64,000 nt of DNA from an uncultured Sphaerochaeta sp. (GTDB taxonomy: Bacteria; Spirochaetota; Spirochaetia; Sphaerochaetales; Sphaerochaetaceae): the NCBI RefSeq assembly GCF_963677075.1, contig NZ_OY781873.1, positions 1,885,715 through 1,949,714 of the forward strand. The letters run 5' to 3'. Below the pieces are notes generated by a model. The model saw only the letters and a list, made by a program, of their open reading frames with translations. It did no database searches and was not told where the DNA came from. This document shows, in pieces, positions 7,739-17,596 of the stretch. Numbering within the stretch: position 1 is the first letter of the stretch; every line of letters starts with the position of its first letter. The position numbers and the translations under genes are program-made.

Positions 7739-10700
7739 ATGAAAGCAAGAGGGTTCGCACACGCAGTACTACTGATTATTATGCTTGTGCTCGTAACCCT
7801 CTTTCTGTCTGCATTCCTTTGGACGTGTTTCCATCAACCAATATCAGAAGATACTCCCTCACTTATCAGTGTAAAGCCTTCCGTCCCTGAGCCATCAGCG
7901 GTTGTTGTTCCTTCTGAATCTGAAGAACAAGACAAGGAAACGAGAGAAGAGCCTTCTCTCTCAGAGGTTGTTGAAAGGGAGAAAGTCCAAGCTATCCCTG
8001 ATACGCCCTTGCGGGAGCTGCCTCCCCCAAGACACTTACTCTCATTCCCTCATTTTCCTGGTTTTGATTGGAGATCTGCATTCATCAAGATTCCTGGTGT
8101 CCCCTCATTTACGAGAGAGGCTACTGTAAGTCCAGTCGTGCCTGATCCTCCCTTCATGTTTGAACCAATGGTACTGACCGAGGAAGAGTGGGACCTTTTC
8201 TACGGTGGATTGTTCGAAGAGGAAGAGTATACTGATGATTTCTTTGCAGATTTCTTTATCGTAGGGGAAGATGCCGTCATTCAGTATGATGATGGGTTCT
8301 ACTATCTTGGACTCTATGTCAACAATGAGCTTATAGGCGATATTGAGGTGGAATTTGTTGGCGAGCAGAGATTGCTGAATGCCAATGAGTTGTCGCAGTA
8401 TGTTGGGCCCTATATAACCGATGCAGCAAACCAACGTCTCTTTGGTGATGGACTTGATTATATTTCACTTGAAGAGTTACGCAGCCGCAATGTTGAAGCA
8501 CGCTACGACGCGGCAGAGTTTGCCGTGTACCTCCAATTCAGCTTGGAAGATATGCCTGAAAGGACAATAAGTATTACTTCTCGTTCCATCAACAGGAGAG
8601 AGCAGTACGGCATCAGTGGGGCAATCGTGCTTGATCCGGCAAAATTCGCAGTTGCCAGCTCTCTCAGCCTCTATGGGATGCTTGACTATGATGCTGACTT
8701 CTCGGCAATAAACCAGAAGCTGCTCTCTCTCTCTGTTCCAATAGAATCTCGACATTGGGTATAGGCCTCAATGTCTACTTCTCTCTCTCTTCCATGCAAC
8801 CATACTTCAATCCTGGGACTTGGAACGGCTTCTATGACTTTGTTGAATCGAGCCATCGTCTGAGTTTTGGCCATGTGGGTACAAACCTAAGCAATAAAAA
8901 TCTTGGCGTCTCTACCAATGTAGGATTAGCCTTTGAGAAGAACTATGCCTACGGAACCGAGAGAGCCAAGGGCAATCAGTTCGAATATCGCATCGTTCTG
9001 GTTGAGCCCTCTGAGGTGAAAATCACCATCAACGGGGAAGAGGTGTTCAAGCGATCATTCCAGGCAGGTACGTATAGGCTCAGGGACTTCGTGTTTACCC
9101 AGGGAGCCAACCAGATAAAGATAACCATCATCCCTGATAGTCATCCAGAGGATGAAAGAGTGGAATACGTCGACATGGGGTATGACTATCGTCTGCTTGG
9201 CAAGGGCGACAGCCTCTACGGCTTTGGCTTTAGTGTGCCAAGAGAGAAATCCACCAGTGCCACATCTGCTCTCAGCATCCCTTGGTTTGATGACCAGTAT
9301 CTGTCCTACCACCTTGATGCCTTCACTGCCACCTACTATCAACAGACTGGATTAACGGATGTATTCACCTTCACCAGTGAACTTGCCTTCAGCCCAGGTG
9401 TTTTCAGCGGTATGTTCAATGGAGTGTATGCAACCATGGTCGGCACATCGCAGTTGCAGCTCTCCCTTGGTCTGGATGCGTCAAAGCTAACTCCATCCTT
9501 CTCTGCAAGTTTGAGTCATCGTTACAGCGGTCCTCAGGATAGTGGTTTTGGAACGATTAGCGGAACACTTAACCATTCCATACCTGCAAAGATATCAGGA
9601 AGCCCCCATACCACAAATACCACGCTTTCACTCTCATATTCAGGGAGTTTTACTGAGAACGTTCGTTATACGCTCTCAGGGAACCTGCTCTATAATTCAG
9701 CAAACCAAGCCCCAGGTTGGAGTGCTTCCTTTGCAACAGGGTTCTCTCCATTCTCTGGATTCTCGTTAAGTGGTTCGGTTACCGCCAATGCAACAAGTAC
9801 CACCCCTCTTAGTCCAACCCTTTCTGCCCAAATTTCAGGCAGTTATACCTTCAGCCCAAAGCTGAGCGCCAACACTTCCACAAGTGTTCGTTCTGGATCG
9901 CCGTTCTTCGATGGGACTGCATCCTCCTCTGCAGGAATGAGCTGGAGACCAACCGGAAACGATAGTGTCAATCTTTCCTTGAGCGGGTTCCGCTTTGCAG
10001 ATCCAAGGAACCACTCCATTGTTGCTGCATGGGCCCATAGCGGTAAGCTTTCAAATTTCTCATTAAGACAGCAGATCAGCAACTCCTATCAGGATATGAC
10101 CACTACCTTTACGGCAAGTACCGCCCTTGCGTATGCTGATGGAGCATTCGGTATCGGCAAGGCAGTCGGTGAGTCCTTCCTGTTGGTCAAACCGGTCGGG
10201 GACCTTAAAGATTCAGACATCTCGATTGCACGAAGCTTGGATAGTTCGCCCTCTGCCTTAAGCAGACCACTAGGAAGCGCATTGTACAATTCTGTGTCTC
10301 CCAATGCAAAGAATAGTATTGTGGTATTCAGCAGTGGGATAAGTGAGTATTCAACCGGTACCTCTTTCGTATATGAATTAAGTCCACGAAGCAGGCAATC
10401 CTTTGTTGCACGACTTGATGTGGAGCCATCCTTCACTGTCAGTGGAGTACTCTATATGGCCGATGGGTCCCCCTACATCCAGTATTCATCTCCCGTGTAT
10501 GAAGTGATATTGAATGCTGCAGGAGAAGAGGAACTTATCCGAAATGATTCACTCTACCTCTTCACTGACCAAGAAGGACGGTACATCCTAAGTGAAGTTA
10601 GCAACGGTACCTATCTCTTTGATCTACAAGTGGATGATCTGTGGTATGCAGTGAGGTTTGTCGTTCCCGATATTTCTTCTGAGGAATTGGGCCTGGAGAG

Positions 10701-11058
10701 GGTCTTGTTGCTTGAGGATTTCTGGGTTTCTGACCCTGCCTTTGAGCAGCGGATCATTATTGAAGACGCATTCACTGGAGCACAGGTAGAAGAGGAGTTG
10801 GATGTCTTTGGTTCTGAGCTTGCTACCGGATATGATGCTCAAGTTACCCTTGATGTAGTAGAACGTATGGATGAGGAGACATTCTGGACCATTATCTTCC
10901 CACCATTTGATGAGAGTGATTTTGGGTTCGAATCGTTCGAACAGGATGGCTTCGTGAGTGAAGATGATTATGCCTTCGATGAGGATATGTTTGATTCCAT
11001 GGTCGATTCTGAGGCAATCGACCCAACTGCTCAACAGGTTGTCACTGCTGCTCCCTAG
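7739..11058 (+). CDS. fimbrial usher-like outer-membrane protein, split by a frameshift
   Basis: Two open frames (7739-8764 and about 8730-11058) together encode about 1,105 residues. The first has an N-terminal hydrophobic segment, a Pro/Glu/Ser-rich linker and an usher N-domain (GLYVNNELIGDIEVEFV...SLEELRSRNVEARYD). The second has the beta-barrel, the plug/middle strand block (EVKITINGEEVFKRSF, YRLRDFVFTQGANQIKITI), the loop ALAYADGAFGIGKAVGESF and a C-terminal domain (GVLYMADGSPYIQYSS, DQEGRYILSEV). A very acidic tail of about 110 residues follows. Ushers assemble and export pilus subunits handed over by the periplasmic chaperone. The frame breaks inside a (CT)6 tract; losing one CT restores NQKLLSLCSNRISTLGIGLN. 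The TTG at 8755 has no ribosome site and is not a real start. Confidence 0.75.
8723..8790 (+). repeat. two CT dinucleotide tracts in the usher gene
   Basis: (CT)6 at 8723-8734 is the point where the usher frame breaks. A second tract, (CT)5, lies at 8781-8790. Such tracts slip during replication; loss of one CT unit from the first would join the two usher frames. Confidence 0.75.
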
Positions 11059-11064
11059 GTTTGC

Positions 11065-11096
11065 TTGACACGTTTATCCAAAAGGTAGAGTATAAA
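11065..11096 (+). promoter_or_regulatory. promoter of the V-ATPase operon
   Basis: TTGACA at 11065-11070 is a perfect -35 hexamer. TATAAA at 11091-11096 is a good -10 but at 20 bases spacing; GAGTAT gives 17 bases but a weaker match. It lies 36 bases before the first V-ATPase gene. Confidence 0.5.
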
Positions 11097-11131
11097 AAAA
11101 GATCTATATAACTCGAATAGGAAGTGAAGCC

Positions 11132-11461
11132 GTGCGTAGCGATATAATCAACGATGTATTATCCGTTGAAGATAGAGCACAACAAATAATACGAGACGCC
11201 GAACATACAGCGAGAGATGTAATTTCCGACGCCCAAAGTGCTGCAAATGAACTCATACGTTCCTCTTTGAAAGAAGAACGTGAACATCTTCGTGCACAAC
11301 TGGAACAGGCTGAGATAGAGGCCAGAAGCGAAGTTGAGGATTATGAAGAGAGTTTGAATGTATCGAGCAATCTTTCAGGGGATACCCTTGAAACTATCGC
11401 GCATTCAATCGTGGAGCAAGTCTGCAAGACTGATTTTGATGCTTTTCTGGAAAACAAATGA
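11132..11461 (+). CDS. V-type ATPase peripheral stalk subunit (G/H-like)
   Basis: A 109-residue protein that starts with GTG after AGGAAG. About residues 10-80 form one long charged helix with heptad character (AQQIIRDAEHTARDVISDAQ), as in the AhaH/NtpF stalk subunit that pairs with subunit E. It opens the operon and overlaps the next gene by four bases (ATGA). Assignment rests on position and coiled-coil character because these subunits diverge quickly. Confidence 0.75.
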   Translation: MRSDIINDVLSVEDRAQQIIRDAEHTARDVISDAQSAANELIRSSLKEEREHLRAQLEQAEIEARSEVEDYEESLNVSSNLSGDTLETIAHSIVEQVCKTDFDAFLENK

Positions 11462-12543
11462 GCAGTGATCGTGTATCGTTGTATGGGTTCATCAATGCCA
11501 AACTTCGGGCTAAGATTGGTTTGATGCGGCAAAGCAAGGTTATTGAAAACCTTTTGCACGCTTCTTCCTTAGTAGAGGCTGTGGGGGTACTTCGTGACTC
11601 CAAATACCACGCGGTAGCTGAGGCATACGACCGAACCGGAGACCTTCAACAGATGGAACTGGTACTTCTTGGGATGGAGATTTCCATGTACAAGGAGGTT
11701 GCAGGGTATCTTGAGGGAAGTAGTGCTGATCTGATCAACCATCTTCTAGGGAAAATCGAGATAGACAACCTGAAGAACACACTCCGGCTCTGGTACAGCA
11801 GCATTATGAGGCAACGACCAATTCGCCATCGCAGTGAGTACCTCTTCAAGGACACCATTCTCTCTCCCATCGACTGGACCGCCTTGATCAATGCAACCAG
11901 CTGGGAAGCTGTCGGGACTGCATTAAAGGATAGCCCCTATCATGCCACAGTTACTGCATTCAGTGAGCAAGACCTACAGCAATCAGGATTGTTCTCCCTC
12001 GAGACAGAGCTGGACCGCATGTGGTATGTGCATCTGATGGAGTGTGTGAAGACGCTCAAGAAAGCAGATGAAGAAGTGGCTACTTCCATGATTCTCCTGG
12101 AAATTGATCTGCGCAATCTTATGATGTTGGTACGTTACGGATGGTACCACCATATGGACGCTGATGCAGTGAAGAGACTGCTGCTTCCTTGGGGAAAGGT
12201 TGTATCAAGCAAGGAGAGTGAGGCGTACTTGAGGCAGAATTCCTCAGAGCGTAATCCTCATGCAATCATCAACCGCTATTATCCAGGCCTTGAGGAGCAA
12301 CAGCATCCCGGCAGTGCCCAAGGTGATGAGGCGAGCGTGCTTGAGACCTTGAAAATAGAAGGATATTTGGCTGAGCGGAGAAAAGCCATTTACCAACGTA
12401 TGCTCTCCCAGGACCCCTTTACCATCGGACTCTCCTTGTCCTACTTCTTCCTCTTCAAGGAAGAGACAAGCATGGTGAAGGCTATTCTCAATGGGAAGTA
12501 TTACGGATATGAAGAAGCGTATATCAGGGGGGTGTTGGTATGA
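11458..12543 (+). CDS. V-type ATP synthase subunit C
   Basis: A 361-residue, all-helical AC39/V0D-family subunit, which forms the cone between the central stalk and the membrane ring. Recognisable parts are the N-terminal YGFINAKLRAKIG, GKIEIDNLKNTLRLWY near residue 100 and EIDLRNLMMLVRYGW near residue 220. The length is usual for the family. It is translationally coupled on both sides: four-base overlaps with the stalk gene before and subunit I after. Confidence 0.9.
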   Translation: MSSDRVSLYGFINAKLRAKIGLMRQSKVIENLLHASSLVEAVGVLRDSKYHAVAEAYDRTGDLQQMELVLLGMEISMYKEVAGYLEGSSADLINHLLGKIEIDNLKNTLRLWYSSIMRQRPIRHRSEYLFKDTILSPIDWTALINATSWEAVGTALKDSPYHATVTAFSEQDLQQSGLFSLETELDRMWYVHLMECVKTLKKADEEVATSMILLEIDLRNLMMLVRYGWYHHMDADAVKRLLLPWGKVVSSKESEAYLRQNSSERNPHAIINRYYPGLEEQQHPGSAQGDEASVLETLKIEGYLAERRKAIYQRMLSQDPFTIGLSLSYFFLFKEETSMVKAILNGKYYGYEEAYIRGVLV

Positions 12544-14534
12544 ACTTGTTTACACGACCGATGAAACTGCTTACTGCAGTGGTGTTGGAGCAGACCAGTG
12601 ATACGGTCGTCAAATCCCTGCTCGCTCTTGGTGTCTTGGATTTTGTCCACATCAACAAGCTTGATTCCGGGCAGATGGAAAAACTTTCATTCCGCCAGAG
12701 TTCTGTCAGCCGATCAGCCCTACAGGATATGCGACATCGGGTGGAAGCCTTGCTCAGGCAAGGACATATTGCAGTACCAACCAGTGATGTGCTGAATGTA
12801 CAGAATCTGGAAAAACCTCAATTGGAAGCATTCAGCAAAACGCTGGATGACCTAACGGCAAGCCTACTCTCCTTGAAAGAGAAACAGAAAGAGAGTAACC
12901 AGATGGTGATGGGCTTGGAGGAGATGCAACGCTATATCAAGGAGGACAAGGGAGAATACCTTGACCTCAGGGTAGGGCAGGTCACAAAAGGCAGAAGTGA
13001 AGACCTCAAGGACAAGATTGCTGCCTTTGGTGGATTACTGGAAAATGTTTCTGATACCGACCTTTGGATCAGCCTGACTCTCCGTCGTGATGTTGGGCAG
13101 GTCGATCCACTCCTGGAAAAGTTCGGTTGGATGGAATCGAGTGATGTCCAACTGCAACAGCAAGCAGTCTCCATGATCAAGGAACAACTTAAGAAGGAAC
13201 ATCAGGTTGCCCTCTCTGATCGTGAAAAAATCGAGAAGGAAGTTGACGCAATGGTAGCGAGTCAGCAAACCCAGTTGTTTGCCATCTGGGCCAATCTTCG
13301 GCTGAATGAGCTCAGCGACCAGATTCGCTCATACTTCGCCTATACCCGCAATACAACACTTTTCTCCGGTTGGGTTCCTTCTGACCAGGCAGAGGTGGTT
13401 GAGCAGGCGATCAGCCAAGCAAGCGATGGACAGTGCGTCATTGAGTGGACTGAGGCTCGTCAGGTTCCCCGGCGCGAGGTACCGGTTGCTGTTTCCAGTC
13501 CCAAGATGCTTGCCCCATTCCAGAGGATGGTCAATAACTATAGTACCCCTGAATATGGAACGGTCAACCCTACCATCTTTGTCATGGTTGCCTATCTCTG
13601 TATGTTTGGCCTCATGTTTGCCGATGTAGGCCAGGGCTTTGTGCTTATGCTTGTTGGCTTGCTTGGGAAGTATGGCTATAAAAAGAACCCACTGAAGAAG
13701 GACGGTATGATCAGCCGAAACCTGACAGATCTTCTGATCTACCTGGGCCTGTCGGCCATGATCTTCGGGGCACTCTTCGGGAGCTATTTTGGCCTAGAAC
13801 TGCTTCCTGCACTCTGGTTCAACTATGAGGCAGTGGTAGCAGGACATGCAGGAGAGGGTTCCTTGATCACTGATGTGTATGGAATTCTCGGACTTACCAT
13901 CAAGTTCGGTATTATTATCATCTATACAGGCTTGGTCCTGAATTGGATAAATCTTTTCAGGAAAAAATCCTACTTGCAACTTACCTTGGATAAGAATGGG
14001 TTGCTGGGTGGAATCCTGTTTGGAATAGGCCTCTATATGGGATTTGCTTTCGTGGAGAGCGGATACAGGAGCTTCCCCTCCGATCCATGGATAGCCCCCG
14101 TCATTACCATTTTGCTTGTGCTTCTCTTCCTTCGAGGGTTTCTCGCGTACTACATCTCAGTCAAACAAGGTGGAGAGCGCCATGATCTTGGTGCTGTGAC
14201 CATGGACGTCGTCATGGAGTGGTTTGTGGATATCCTGGAGATATTTACCGGCTATCTATCCAACACCCTCTCTTTCATGCGTGTGGCAGGTCTTGGTATT
14301 GCCCATGCGGCACTTATGCAGTCATTCAAGGAACTTTCTTCCTTGGCTGATGGTTTTGGTGGGGTAATGATATTCATCCTTGGGAACATCCTGGTGATCG
14401 TCCTGGAAGGATTGAGTTCAGGAATACAGTCTTTGAGGTTGAACTATTACGAGTTCTTCTCCCGATATTTTACCGGTAAGGGCGTTGCCTATCAGCCACT
14501 TGGGCTGAAGAGCGTTCCATCCGAGCAGAGATAG
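12540..14534 (+). CDS. V-type ATP synthase subunit I (membrane a-type subunit)
   Basis: A 664-residue subunit I. Residues 1 to about 340 are a soluble, partly coiled-coil stator arm. From NPTIFVMVAYLCMFGLMFAD onward there are about seven membrane helices forming the ion half-channels beside the K ring. The conserved FADVGQG block and the functional region FMRVAGLGIAHAALMQ, NYYEFFSRYFTGKGVAYQPL are present. It starts by ATGA overlap with subunit C. Whether the enzyme moves protons or sodium cannot be read from this chain alone. Confidence 0.93.
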   Translation: MNLFTRPMKLLTAVVLEQTSDTVVKSLLALGVLDFVHINKLDSGQMEKLSFRQSSVSRSALQDMRHRVEALLRQGHIAVPTSDVLNVQNLEKPQLEAFSKTLDDLTASLLSLKEKQKESNQMVMGLEEMQRYIKEDKGEYLDLRVGQVTKGRSEDLKDKIAAFGGLLENVSDTDLWISLTLRRDVGQVDPLLEKFGWMESSDVQLQQQAVSMIKEQLKKEHQVALSDREKIEKEVDAMVASQQTQLFAIWANLRLNELSDQIRSYFAYTRNTTLFSGWVPSDQAEVVEQAISQASDGQCVIEWTEARQVPRREVPVAVSSPKMLAPFQRMVNNYSTPEYGTVNPTIFVMVAYLCMFGLMFADVGQGFVLMLVGLLGKYGYKKNPLKKDGMISRNLTDLLIYLGLSAMIFGALFGSYFGLELLPALWFNYEAVVAGHAGEGSLITDVYGILGLTIKFGIIIIYTGLVLNWINLFRKKSYLQLTLDKNGLLGGILFGIGLYMGFAFVESGYRSFPSDPWIAPVITILLVLLFLRGFLAYYISVKQGGERHDLGAVTMDVVMEWFVDILEIFTGYLSNTLSFMRVAGLGIAHAALMQSFKELSSLADGFGGVMIFILGNILVIVLEGLSSGIQSLRLNYYEFFSRYFTGKGVAYQPLGLKSVPSEQR

Positions 14535-14559
14535 TGAATTTTTTGAGGAGGGTCACAGT

Positions 14560-14907
14560 ATGACCAACATCGCATTCAGAAGAAAAGTATCGATGACCTT
14601 TGTGGCAACAGCACTCTTGTTGCTTGCCAGCGGCTTCATCTTCGCTCCCAGTGCCTATGCGGCAACCACAGAGGCAGCCAGTCGCGGAGACTATAACCTC
14701 GCCCTGGTCTGTTTTAGTGCTGCGTTGGCGTTTGGGTTTGGTGCTGTAGCTGCAGGTTCGGCTATTGGCAAGGTTGGTAGCGCTGCCATGGGTGCCATCA
14801 GTGAGCGTCCTGAGATCGCAAGCCAGGCTTTGATCTTCATTGCTCTTGCTGAAGGTCTGGTTGTCTTTGGGTTCATCACCAGTTTGATGATCCTCGGAAA
14901 GGTATAA
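14560..14907 (+). CDS. V-type ATP synthase subunit K (c-ring)
   Basis: A 115-residue ring subunit. The N-terminus has a hydrophobic segment that looks like a signal sequence (SMTFVATALLLLASGFIFA, then SAYAA). It is followed by two membrane helices: ALAFGFGAVAAGSAIGKVGSA and FIALAEGLVVFGFITSLMIL. The ion-binding carboxylate is the Glu of ALAEG (about residue 98). It has one helical hairpin, unlike the duplicated four-helix K subunits of eukaryotes and Enterococcus. GAGGAGGG precedes the start. A ring subunit with an apparent third N-terminal segment is slightly unusual. Confidence 0.9.
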   Translation: MTNIAFRRKVSMTFVATALLLLASGFIFAPSAYAATTEAASRGDYNLALVCFSAALAFGFGAVAAGSAIGKVGSAAMGAISERPEIASQALIFIALAEGLVVFGFITSLMILGKV

Positions 14908-14910
14908 CCA

Positions 14911-15213
14911 ATGAAATATTTTGTCATCGGTGACGAAGATACCGTACTCGGGTTCTCCCTGGTTGGTGTATTCGGCATGCAGGCGACAAATGCACAACAG
15001 GCCAAGCGTGCCTGGGACAAGGCGGTGGATGATTCGCAGAATGGCATCATCATCATCACTGATGAGGTTGCAAATATGATCAGGCCCATAGTGGACCGAT
15101 TCCTATTCTCTGAATCTTTCCCGCTTGTTGTCGAGATCCCTTCCCCCCGATCAAAGGAGGGAGGCACAGATTTGCGTGCCCTCGTTAATAAAGCGATTGG
15201 GGTAGCATTGTAG
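14911..15213 (+). CDS. V-type ATP synthase subunit F
   Basis: A 100-residue central-stalk subunit with a small Rossmann-like fold. It begins MKYFVIGDEDTVLGFSLVGV and contains the middle GIIIITDEVANMI block, both typical of AtpF/NtpG. It binds subunit D in the rotor and modulates activity. Only three bases separate it from subunit K. Confidence 0.9.
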   Translation: MKYFVIGDEDTVLGFSLVGVFGMQATNAQQAKRAWDKAVDDSQNGIIIITDEVANMIRPIVDRFLFSESFPLVVEIPSPRSKEGGTDLRALVNKAIGVAL

Positions 15214-15224
15214 GATGAGTTCGT

Positions 15225-15821
15225 ATGGAAACAACTGACAACCGTTTGCTGAGCGGTATCTTGGAACAGGCAGAGCAGAATGCTCAAAAAAAGCTTGAGG
15301 ATGCCCAAAGACAAGCAACGCGTATCGCAGAGGAAGCACAACTCAAGGTTGAGCGGGAGATAGCCTCCCTGAGAAAGGACCAAGAACAGAAACTCAGAAG
15401 TATTGAGTTGAAGAAGCAGGCAAATCTCGCAAGTGCGAAGCGAAAAGCAAATCTCAGACAGATTGATGAGAGTTACCAACAGGTGCTCAAGCGTGTAACC
15501 TCGCTGCTTGATGCAAAAAAGGTTGCTCAACATCTAAGTGCCTGGATTGCAGAGGCTGCAATCGGTCTGGATCTCAAGGAAGCCAAGGTTGCCTTCTCAC
15601 GCCAATGTCCTGTAAAAGAGGAACATCTCAAGGAAGCTTCTTCCTTGGTCCAGAAAGCAACCGGTGCGAAGATTACCTTGCACCTTGATCCAAAACCAGT
15701 GCAAGGCCTTGGTGTGATTGTTTCCTCCATGGACGATACGGTTTCGTTCAACAACCAGGTTGAAATCCGTCTCAGACGGTTCGACCGCGTCGTAAGGTCA
15801 ATGATTCAGGAACATACATGA
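15225..15821 (+). CDS. V-type ATP synthase subunit E
   Basis: A 198-residue peripheral-stalk subunit. Residues about 8-95 are a long charged helix (GILEQAEQNAQKKLEDAQRQ onward), expected to pair with the first gene of the operon. The C-terminal part (VQGLGVIVSSMDDTVSFNNQ) is the globular domain that contacts the top of the A3B3 head. A GGATGAG ribosome site precedes ATG 15225. The last four bases overlap the start of subunit A. Confidence 0.9.
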   Translation: METTDNRLLSGILEQAEQNAQKKLEDAQRQATRIAEEAQLKVEREIASLRKDQEQKLRSIELKKQANLASAKRKANLRQIDESYQQVLKRVTSLLDAKKVAQHLSAWIAEAAIGLDLKEAKVAFSRQCPVKEEHLKEASSLVQKATGAKITLHLDPKPVQGLGVIVSSMDDTVSFNNQVEIRLRRFDRVVRSMIQEHT

Positions 15822-17596
15822 AAGAAAGAATAATCGGACGTGTTAAACGAGTGAATGGACCGATTCTTATCGTCAAGGACATCACAAATGCCATGATGAT
15901 GGAAATGGTCCGTATCGGTGAGCAGCAACTGGTCGGGGAGGTGGTCAAACTCTATGATGGATTGGCTACTGTCCAGGTGTACGAGGATGCTACTGGTATC
16001 TGCCCCGGTGACAACGTCTATGGAAGTGGTATGAGTCTAAGCGTCGAGCTTGGCCCTGGGCTTATCGGTACCATCTATGATGGTATACAGCGACCCTTGG
16101 AAAAGCTCATGGAGGCCAGTGGGGCATTCATCTCACGTGGTCTTTCCTATGATGCGGTAGACCATGGAAAGCAGTGGGAGTTTACCCCGGTTGTTGAGGC
16201 AGGGACAAGTGTCCATGCAGGTATGGTCATTGCTACAGTGGAAGAGACCAGCAGGATCCAGCACAGGATCATCATACCTCCCCAGTACCAGGAAGCAACA
16301 CTCAGTGAAATAGCTCCATCAGGTTCGTATACTGTGGATGAGGTCATAGCGACCCTGGTGTTGCCAGATGGAAAGCAACAGAAACTTACCATGGTGCAGA
16401 AGTGGCCGATCAGGTTGCCCCGTCCGGTAGATAGCCGTCTTGCCTTGAAACAACCATTGGTTACCGGCCTTAGGGTTATTGATACCTTGTTCCCTCTCGC
16501 AAAAGGTGGAACGGTAGCAATCCCTGGGGGGTTTGGTACCGGAAAGACCATGACACAGCATTCCATCGCCCAGTGGTGTGATGCGGATATCATTGTGTAC
16601 ATTGGCTGTGGTGAGCGTGGCAACGAGATGACCGACGTATTGAGGGAATTCCCGCTCCTTGTAGATCCAAGGACCGGACAGTCTCTGATGGAGCGGACCA
16701 TCCTTATCGCCAATACTTCCAATATGCCGGTAAGTGCCCGTGAAGCGAGCATCTATACGGGTATAACGATGGCTGAGTATTATCGTGACCAAGGATATCA
16801 TGTGGCGATCATGGCCGACTCAACCAGTCGTTGGGCCGAAGCACTGCGTGAACTCAGCGGACGCATGGAAGAGATGCCGGCTGAGGAAGGGTTTCCTGCC
16901 TACCTGCCTACCCGTATTGCGCAGTTCTATGAACGGGCAGGGTATATGAGAAATCTTTCTGGAAGCGATGGTTCGGTCTCCATCATTGGGGCCGTAAGCC
17001 CTCCCGGTGGTGATTTCTCGGAGCCGGTAACCCAGCACACGAAGCGATTCGTACGTTGCTTCTGGGGCTTGGATAGACAGCTTGCAAGCAGTCGTCACTA
17101 TCCTGCAATTAGCTGGTTGGACTCTTATAGTGAATATCTTGGTGATGTGAAGCAGTGGTGGAATGACCACAGTGAAGGGGCTTGGCACGAGAACAGGCTA
17201 AGGATCATGGACCTATTGCAGAAGGAAGTCCGTCTGCAGCAGATTGTCAAGCTTGTTGGTCCCGATGCTCTTCCCGATACCCAGAACTTTATCCTGGAAG
17301 TGTGTTCTTTGTTCAAAACCGCTTTCCTGCAGCAGAACGCTTTTGATGAAGTAGACCGGTATTGCTCGGTGGAAAAACAGGTGAAGATGCTCTCGGTAAT
17401 CCTTGCCTACTATGATAAGGGTCTGGAAGCGATCAACAAGGGAGTCCCAATGGTGAAGGTAAGGAGGCTTCGTGCTGTCCAGGAGATGGCAAGAATGCGT
17501 CTTACTGTCAAGGGAGATGAGCTTGAGATAATTGACAAGATCCAGCTACGGCTAGAGCGCTCCATCGACCAGATGGGAGGAATTTATGAAAACTAA
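15818..17596 (+). CDS. V-type ATP synthase subunit A (catalytic)
   Basis: A 592-residue catalytic subunit. The Walker A loop is GGFGTGKT near residues 236-243, followed by the [17 protein letters not shown] motif with the catalytic arginine region and [14 protein letters not shown]. The A-subunit-specific nonhomologous region lies around residues 100-190. It hydrolyses or makes ATP in the A3B3 head. It starts on a four-base overlap with E and ends 11 bases inside subunit B, whose ribosome site GGGAGG is within its last codons. Confidence 0.97.
   Translation: MKERIIGRVKRVNGPILIVKDITNAMMMEMVRIGEQQLVGEVVKLYDGLATVQVYEDATGICPGDNVYGSGMSLSVELGPGLIGTIYDGIQRPLEKLMEASGAFISRGLSYDAVDHGKQWEFTPVVEAGTSVHAGMVIATVEETSRIQHRIIIPPQYQEATLSEIAPSGSYTVDEVIATLVLPDGKQQKLTMVQKWPIRLPRPVDSRLALKQPLVTGLRVIDTLFPLAKGGTVAIPGGFGTGKTMTQHSIAQWCDADIIVYIGCGERGNEMTDVLREFPLLVDPRTGQSLMERTILIANTSNMPVSAREASIYTGITMAEYYRDQGYHVAIMADSTSRWAEALRELSGRMEEMPAEEGFPAYLPTRIAQFYERAGYMRNLSGSDGSVSIIGAVSPPGGDFSEPVTQHTKRFVRCFWGLDRQLASSRHYPAISWLDSYSEYLGDVKQWWNDHSEGAWHENRLRIMDLLQKEVRLQQIVKLVGPDALPDTQNFILEVCSLFKTAFLQQNAFDEVDRYCSVEKQVKMLSVILAYYDKGLEAINKGVPMVKVRRLRAVQEMARMRLTVKGDELEIIDKIQLRLERSIDQMGGIYEN

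Noticed and set aside
8755..11058. Second usher frame as a separate gene starting at TTG 8755
   Set aside because: No ribosome site and no signal peptide; the N-terminus is the middle of the usher barrel, so it is the 3' part of one broken gene.
14691..15533. 280-codon reverse frame across V-ATPase K, F and E
   Set aside because: It runs antisense to three well-supported genes and has no family resemblance or ribosome site.
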